From Chloroflexota bacterium (GTDB lineage: Bacteria; Chloroflexota; Dormibacteria; Dormibacterales; Dormibacteraceae), in assembly GCA_005880915.1 (NCBI GenBank), contig VBIW01000043.1:1-64000 (forward strand): a stretch of DNA of 64,000 nt, written 5' to 3'. Below, piece by piece: positions 59,918-64,000 of this stretch; the first letter of the stretch is position 1, and each line of letters begins with the position of its first letter. A program made the position numbers and the translations under genes. Below the pieces are notes generated by a model. The model was not told the origin of the DNA and did no database searches. It saw only the letters and a program-made list of their open reading frames with translations.

Positions 59918-61312
59918 GTGGCCGAAGCAGTCGATCTCGTCGTTTTTGGCGCCTCCGGCGACCTGACACGACGGAAGATCCTTCCCTCGCTGGGCCGGGT
60001 CGTCTCACGCGAAGGACAGCCTGTGCGCGTCATCGGCGCTGGGCGCACTCACCAGTCGACAGCTGATTTCCGCGCGATGGTCAAAGAGACGAGCCAGAGT
60101 GAGCGACTGAGCGCGTCGGCTGAATGGGTGCAGCTCGACTACTCCGACCCTGCGACTTTCACCAGGTTGAAGGACGACGTGACCGGTGCTCGAACCGTGA
60201 TCTTCTACCTGGCGACGCCGCCCGAGACGTTCGGCGACATTCTGGCCGGCCTCACCCTTTCCGGGCTCGCGACAAAGGCCGACGCCACAAGACGCATCGT
60301 GGTCGAGAAGCCACTTGGCCACAACCTGCCCTCTGCGCACAGGATCAACGCTCAGCTCGCGGAGGCGTTTGACGAGGAGCAGATCTTTCGCATCGATCAC
60401 TACCTTGCCAAGGACACCGTGCAGAACGTAATGGCGCTGCGGTTCTCCAACTCGCTGTTCGAGCCGGTCTGGAACCGCACCCTGATCGAGACGATCCTTA
60501 TCACTGTCGCGGAGGACGAGGGGATCGGCAAGCGCGCCGGGTACTACGACCAAACGGGTGCAGTGCGCGACATCATCCAGAACCACGTCCTGCAGCTCCT
60601 CGCGTTGATCACGATGGAGCCGCCGACGACGTTCGATGCCGATTACGTTCGGCGCGCGAAACGAGCTGCACTCCGCGCGATGCTGCCGCTCGATCCGGGA
60701 ATGGCCGTGCGAGGACAGTACGAGGGATACCTGGATGAAGACGGCGTTGCGCCTGACTCTCGCCGCGAGACATTCGCCGCGATGCGAGTCTCCATCGACA
60801 ACTGGCGCTGGGATGGAGTGCCGATCTTCGTGCGCACCGGCAAGGCGCTCCGGCGCCGGGTCACCGAGGTCGTGATCAAGCTGCGCGACGCGCCGATGCT
60901 TCGTATCGCCGGCCGGCGCCAGCGCGGCATTGCGACGCTCATCGTGATCCGAATTCAACCGGATGAGGGCATAACGATTCGCATCGGTGCCAAGCGCCCG
61001 GGCACTCGCTTCGAGATGGTGCCGGCGGGGATGCGGCTTGACTACGCCCACCTGACGAAGGCGGCCCTGCCTGACGCATACGAGAACGTGCTGTCCGAGG
61101 TGCTGGCCGGCGGAAACACGGCGTTCCCCGGTGCCGAGGAGATCGAGCTCGCGTGGGAGATCGTCGATCCGCTTGTTCGTGCCTGGGAAAGCGAGGGCCA
61201 CCCCGAGTCATATCCGAGAGGTTCGTGGGGACCGCATGCAGCCGACGACCTGGTGGCGACCGGTGCCGGTGGACGGTGGATCGTCAGCGGCGACGAGCCC
61301 GGCACGAGCTAA
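59918..61312 (+). CDS. zwf: Glucose-6-phosphate 1-dehydrogenase
   Basis: The 464-residue enzyme has the NADP loop VFGASGDLTRRKILPSL, the EKPLGH motif, the active-site RIDHYLAKD (RIDHYLGKE in most), and a C-terminal half with VPIFVRTGKALRRR and YENVL. It converts glucose-6-phosphate to 6-phosphogluconolactone, feeding NADPH and the pentose pathway. GTG start at 59918 after AGGA. No pgl or gnd is adjacent. Confidence 0.94.
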   Translation: MAEAVDLVVFGASGDLTRRKILPSLGRVVSREGQPVRVIGAGRTHQSTADFRAMVKETSQSERLSASAEWVQLDYSDPATFTRLKDDVTGARTVIFYLATPPETFGDILAGLTLSGLATKADATRRIVVEKPLGHNLPSAHRINAQLAEAFDEEQIFRIDHYLAKDTVQNVMALRFSNSLFEPVWNRTLIETILITVAEDEGIGKRAGYYDQTGAVRDIIQNHVLQLLALITMEPPTTFDADYVRRAKRAALRAMLPLDPGMAVRGQYEGYLDEDGVAPDSRRETFAAMRVSIDNWRWDGVPIFVRTGKALRRRVTEVVIKLRDAPMLRIAGRRQRGIATLIVIRIQPDEGITIRIGAKRPGTRFEMVPAGMRLDYAHLTKAALPDAYENVLSEVLAGGNTAFPGAEEIELAWEIVDPLVRAWESEGHPESYPRGSWGPHAADDLVATGAGGRWIVSGDEPGTS

Positions 61313-61377
61313 GGCAAGACCGACCTGGACCGGCGCCTAGGTCCATTTTCGGCTGCAGTTTGTGAAAATGGCAGACC

Positions 61378-62247
61378 ATGACCCAGCTCGATGCGAAGGC
61401 GCGCGGAAGGCTTCCTGACAGCGCCTTCGCTTACATCGACTCCAGCGGCCGCCGGCGCCTGCCGATCAACGACGGCGCCCACGTCCGCAACGCGCTGGCG
61501 CGCTTCAACCAGACCACCTTCGAAGACGAGGCGGCCCGAGATCGGGCGCGCACCAGGCTCCTGAAGGCCGCGAAGAAGTACGGCATCGTGCCGGTCGGGT
61601 TCATGACCGGCCAGCTGCGGAATGTGCGCATTCGCGGTGAGGCCGAGGCTCGTGTGAGCGAAGTTCGAACTCTGCCCACGGGCTCTGTCACGTTCCTGCT
61701 CGCCGACATCGAGGACTCGACCGGTCTCGTCAGACACCTGGGCGATCGGTACCCCGCTGTGCTGGCCGACGTCCGAAGTCTGCTTGGCGGCGCCATCCGG
61801 AAGTCCAGCGGCCGGGAGGTCGACAGCCGAGCCGACGAGCTGTTCGCGGTCTACAAAGAGGCCACGGCAGCGCTGGGTGCCGCGCTTGCCATTCAGCGCC
61901 AGGTTGCCGCGACGGAATGGCCGGGCGACCTGCCCGTAAAGATCAGAATCGGACTCCACACCGGGCGTCCCACGCTGACCGATACCGGATACGTCGGCAT
62001 CGCTGTGCACACCGCGGCTCGTGTGTGCTTTGCCGCCCACGGCGGGCAGATCCTGCTTACGCAGTCGACACAGGACGCAATTGGCGGGTCGGTGCCGGCC
62101 GGCATCCGGTTCAGAAGTCTCGGCTTGCACCAGCTCCAGGGCCTCCCAGAGCCTGAGGCGCTTTTCCAGGCCGAGGCGCCTGATCTGGTCTCCGACTTCC
62201 CTCCTCCAAGAACCCCCGCGGCGCCGGCGGAGGCAGCAACGAGCTAA
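61378..62247 (+). CDS. DUF6582 fused to class III nucleotidyl cyclase
   Basis: The 289-residue protein has a DUF6582 core at residues 1-75 (RLPINDGAHVRNALARFNQ, then AAKKYGIVP) matching the gene at 35781. A class III cyclase domain follows: TFLLADIEDSTGLV with the first metal Asp, SRADELFAVYKEA with the second, KIRIGLHTGRPTLTDTGY and GIAVHTAARV. Asn of the usual N-x3-R is His here; the Arg remains. It should make cAMP or cGMP, or may be weak. It lies 45 bases before a cyclic-nucleotide-binding protein. Confidence 0.88.
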   Translation: MTQLDAKARGRLPDSAFAYIDSSGRRRLPINDGAHVRNALARFNQTTFEDEAARDRARTRLLKAAKKYGIVPVGFMTGQLRNVRIRGEAEARVSEVRTLPTGSVTFLLADIEDSTGLVRHLGDRYPAVLADVRSLLGGAIRKSSGREVDSRADELFAVYKEATAALGAALAIQRQVAATEWPGDLPVKIRIGLHTGRPTLTDTGYVGIAVHTAARVCFAAHGGQILLTQSTQDAIGGSVPAGIRFRSLGLHQLQGLPEPEALFQAEAPDLVSDFPPPRTPAAPAEAATS

Positions 62248-62292
62248 AACGGGCGCTTGCGTCTTTCCCGGCGACAGCTATCCTGCCGTGTA

Positions 62293-62709
62293 ATGAGCGA
62301 CGCCAAGATCGAGGCGCTGAGCAAGGTTCCTCTCTTCGCCCCGTGCAGCCGGAAAGACCTGGAGTTCCTGGTCACGCGCACAGACGAGGTGGATGTTCCG
62401 GCGGGCCGCACGCTCATCACCCAGGGCAGGACCGCGGATTCGTTCTATCTCTTGCTCACCGGGGGAGCCACCGTACGGGTCGACGATCACGACCGCCCCG
62501 CTCTGGAGCCTGGAAGCTTTTTCGGCGAGATCAGCATGCTCGACCGCGGGCCGGCGACGGCAACCGTCGTCACAAGCGCCCCGTCCAAGCTGATGGTCAT
62601 GAGCCACGCGCAGTTTCGCGATGCGATCAGGGCCAACGACCAGCTCCTTTCACAGGTGATGGCTGCGATGGCCGAGCGCCTGCGTCGCGACATGCTCGAG
62701 CGCCAGTGA
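62293..62709 (+). CDS. Cyclic-nucleotide-binding domain protein
   Basis: The 138-residue single-domain protein has the CNB beta-barrel (LITQGRTADSFYLLLTGGATV) and the phosphate-binding cassette EPGSFFGEISMLDRGPATATVV, then a C-terminal helix. The usual Arg of the PRxA motif, which contacts the cyclic phosphate, is Ala here. No DNA-binding or catalytic domain is attached. The ATG at 62293 is chosen; an in-frame TTG at 62257 lies in the gap after the cyclase. It could be the effector of the upstream cyclase. Confidence 0.86.
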   Translation: MSDAKIEALSKVPLFAPCSRKDLEFLVTRTDEVDVPAGRTLITQGRTADSFYLLLTGGATVRVDDHDRPALEPGSFFGEISMLDRGPATATVVTSAPSKLMVMSHAQFRDAIRANDQLLSQVMAAMAERLRRDMLERQ

Positions 62710-62734
62710 ATTGATCGGCGTCTAGGAGGAAGCG

Positions 62735-63166
62735 ATGGCTGGGCAACTTGAGCTGGGCAGCATCCACCACGTGCGGTTGACGGTGACCGATATCGAGAGG
62801 AGTCGAGCCTTCTACACCGGCCTATTGGGATTCAACGTCGCTGCCGAGGCGCCGGCGTCGGACGATCCGAAGTCCGATCCGAGCTATCCGGTGCTGTGGG
62901 GCGGGTGCGTGATGACGAGGGGCACATACCTTCTGGGCCTTCGTCCGGTGGCGAACAAGGGCGACCGCTTCGACGAGGATCGAGTGGGCCTGGATCACCT
63001 GAGCTTCAGCGTGGAGAGCCGAGCCGCGCTCAATGAGGCGATCCGATTCCTGGACGAGAGCGGCGTGCAGAGGGGAGAGGTCCGCGAGCTGACGTCATTC
63101 GGGATCTGCGTGCTGCCGTTCCGTGATCCCGACAACATTCAACTGGAGCTGACGTCGCCGCTCTGA
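62735..63166 (+). CDS. VOC family protein
   Basis: The 143-residue protein begins LGSIHHVRLTVTDIERSRAFYTGLLGF, with a His ligand candidate. It has DHLSFSVESRAALNEAIRF in the second module and ends LPFRDPDNIQLEL, the RDPDN last-strand motif of the fold, with a Glu ligand candidate. AGGAGG precedes the ATG. Close relatives include glyoxalase I-like and dioxygenase-like proteins. Stand-alone. Confidence 0.9.
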   Translation: MAGQLELGSIHHVRLTVTDIERSRAFYTGLLGFNVAAEAPASDDPKSDPSYPVLWGGCVMTRGTYLLGLRPVANKGDRFDEDRVGLDHLSFSVESRAALNEAIRFLDESGVQRGEVRELTSFGICVLPFRDPDNIQLELTSPL

Positions 63167-63196
63167 GACTCTGGTTTTGTAGGTAGGGTGGTCCGC

Positions 63197-63517
63197 TCAG
63201 CTGCGGGCGGCAGCATCGCGGCGCGCGCGCCCGGCAACCATCCGCAGCTGGAGAAGGCGGGCAGCCCCAAACGTAAAAACGATGAGGGCGCCAAGGATCA
63301 TGGCGAACAACAGAGCCACGGCGAGGGGGAGGTGGCCCGACAAGAACAAGAAGGACACCTCGACGCTTTGCTGGTTCTGCAAGATGAAGACGAGGATCAC
63401 GACCAGCAGCACGAGGCCGACGACAACCGCCGTCCACGCACCGCTGAGTCGCGTGCGGCTTTCACCGGGCAATGCCTCCGATTCAGGGGCGGCGTCAGCC
63501 GGGGGTGTGCTGTCCAC
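63197..63517 (-). CDS. LapA (DUF1049) domain membrane protein
   Basis: From the GTG at 63517 the protein has 106 residues: a polar, Pro/Glu-rich N-terminal part, and two membrane helices with the DUF1049 pattern (VLLVVILVFILQNQQSVEVSFLF, then ALLFAMILGALIVF), ending in a basic tail. LapA-type proteins associate with lipopolysaccharide assembly or small-envelope stress in other bacteria. The frame extends to 63583 but without support. It follows a 48-residue membrane protein after 2 bases. Confidence 0.82.
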   Translation of the reverse strand: MDSTPPADAAPESEALPGESRTRLSGAWTAVVVGLVLLVVILVFILQNQQSVEVSFLFLSGHLPLAVALLFAMILGALIVFTFGAARLLQLRMVAGRARRDAAARS

Positions 63518-63519
63518 AG

Positions 63520-63666
63520 TTAGTGGAGGTCCAATAGGCCGCCGGCCACGATGATCGCAACTGCCGACAAACCTGCGATCCAAACCGCGGCGGTGGTCGC
63601 ACGCGAAAGTCGCCAGGCCGCGCGTTGGCTTCGCCTGGCCCGCAGCCGCTGCTCGAGCGTTGCCAC
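63520..63666 (-). CDS. 48-residue single-helix membrane protein
   Basis: A GTG at 63666 opens 48 codons. A basic helical segment (VATLEQRLRARRSQRAAWRL) is followed by a membrane segment at about residues 25-44 (TAAVWIAGLSAVAIIVAGGL) and a short tail. Its TAA lies 2 bases before the LapA GTG, and it starts 13 bases after the previous stop, so it sits in the middle of a three-gene operon. Coding is supported by frame spacing and composition, not by family. Confidence 0.6.
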   Translation of the reverse strand: MATLEQRLRARRSQRAAWRLSRATTAAVWIAGLSAVAIIVAGGLLDLH

Positions 63667-63679
63667 AATGACAACGGGC

Positions 63680-64000
63680 CTATTCAAGCTCTCTCACCCT
63701 CGCCGTCCAGAATCCCAGGCGCTGGCGAAACCTCTCTGCTTGAGCGGCGACCACCGGGACGTTGGTCAGCTCGACTTCGCGCCTCGCCTGTGCGGATTGT
63801 GTGGTCATCAGGTCCTGGATTCGCTCCATGACCTTCTCTTCCATGGTGAGGATCTCCCGATAGATCTTCCTCCAATAGAGCGCTTGCTCCATCGATGCGC
63901 TCTTCGGATCAGCCTCTCCATCCATGGCCTGACTTGCATCGCCACCCCGCGCGGCGGCCACCATATCGGGCCGCAAACGATCGTTGCTGGAAAGCTTCAT
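63680..64000 (-). CDS. Hypothetical helical protein, first gene of a small operon
   Basis: The 106-residue product starts with the ATG at the last bases of the window, so its upstream signals are outside. It is charged and helical throughout (EQALYWRKIYREILTMEEKV, then ELTNVPVVAAQAERF), with coiled-coil potential and no signal peptide. It precedes the small membrane protein and LapA genes on the reverse strand. Unrecognised. Confidence 0.65.
   Translation of the reverse strand: MKLSSNDRLRPDMVAAARGGDASQAMDGEADPKSASMEQALYWRKIYREILTMEEKVMERIQDLMTTQSAQARREVELTNVPVVAAQAERFRQRLGFWTARVRELE

Noticed and set aside
60005-61201. Reverse-strand open frame of 398 codons
   Set aside because: It is the antisense shadow of the glucose-6-phosphate dehydrogenase gene and has no family features.
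1-64000. CRISPR arrays, transposases, integrases, phage genes
   Set aside because: No regularly spaced direct repeats and no such protein families were seen. The only repeats are the 31-base hairpin pair and the intragenic Ig-like repeats.

Overview
The window is GC-rich DNA from a free-living, probably soil bacterium. GTG and TTG starts are common, overlapping stop/start junctions (ATGA, TGATG, GTGA) are frequent, and there are many paralogues of small soil-type families: five VOC/glyoxalase proteins, two DUF1801 proteins, two MDR oxidoreductases and several SDRs. The gene set (DUF6582, ECF42 with a DGPF partner, actinobacterial-type lectin-like repeats, rhizobial/actinobacterial-type rhamnose genes) fits an actinobacterium or a Chloroflexota/Dormibacterota-like lineage. 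There is no rRNA or other marker gene, so this placement is inference. No CRISPR array, transposase, integrase or phage module was seen.

Layout. 0-6.7 kb: two NAD(P) oxidoreductases, a MarR regulator divergent from a small membrane protein with a paired palindromic operator between them, an anchored coiled-coil protein, a VOC protein, an overlapping YdeI/DUF1801 pair and a cysteine synthase. 6.7-7.6 kb: a tRNA-Pro-like remnant and a 56-residue hydrophobic protein. 7.6-11.1 kb: a three-gene carbohydrate module (glycosyltransferase, GH130 glycosidase, alpha/alpha-toroid protein), then a cold-shock protein with a strong hairpin. 11.5-16 kb: a secreted protein, a DinB-like protein, an MDR oxidoreductase, a DUF3048 lipoprotein, a two-repeat secreted protein and a hairpin repeat. 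16.3-27.2 kb: three large exported proteins (a beta-helix; a 1434-residue PQQ-propeller/ASH/Ig-repeat protein; a 1500-residue Fn3/lectin-like/ASH/propeller protein).

27.3-39.1 kb holds accessory genes: an SRPBCC-ArsR-DUF899 operon with an operator across its start codon, DUF1801/AraC, paired VOC genes, a protein with two possible PD-(D/E)XK-like halves, an ECF sigma factor, a zinc dehydrogenase, a DUF5666-like lipoprotein, a DUF6582 protein with a CBS-pair protein, and a SnoaL-like/FMO fusion. 39.2-43.6 kb is an island of unknown proteins: a tight five-gene run headed by a zinc-ribbon/DUF4145 protein, then two frame-broken small genes and another anchored protein.

46.3-56.8 kb is an L-rhamnose uptake and catabolism operon. 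A DeoR-type regulator with a well-formed promoter/operator is followed by an RbsA-type ATPase, two permeases, a binding lipoprotein, rhamnose mutarotase, RhaI-type isomerase, rhamnulokinase, class II aldolase and an SDR. A thymidylate-synthase-like gene of unknown role closes it. Sugar would be imported, epimerised, isomerised, phosphorylated and cleaved to DHAP and lactaldehyde; the SDR may oxidise the lactaldehyde. 57-64 kb: a DGPF/ECF42 pair, a Gfo/Idh/MocA oxidoreductase, glucose-6-phosphate dehydrogenase, a DUF6582-cyclase fusion beside a cyclic-nucleotide-binding protein, a VOC protein, and a three-gene reverse-strand operon of small proteins.

The DeoR gene and the two small genes at 42.3-42.8 kb all need a one-base frame change to read through. 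Either these are real lesions or the sequence carries occasional indel errors. The less described modules are the five-gene unknown run, the thymidylate-synthase-like gene inside the rhamnose operon, the DUF6582-cyclase/CNB pair and the duplicated nuclease-like protein.
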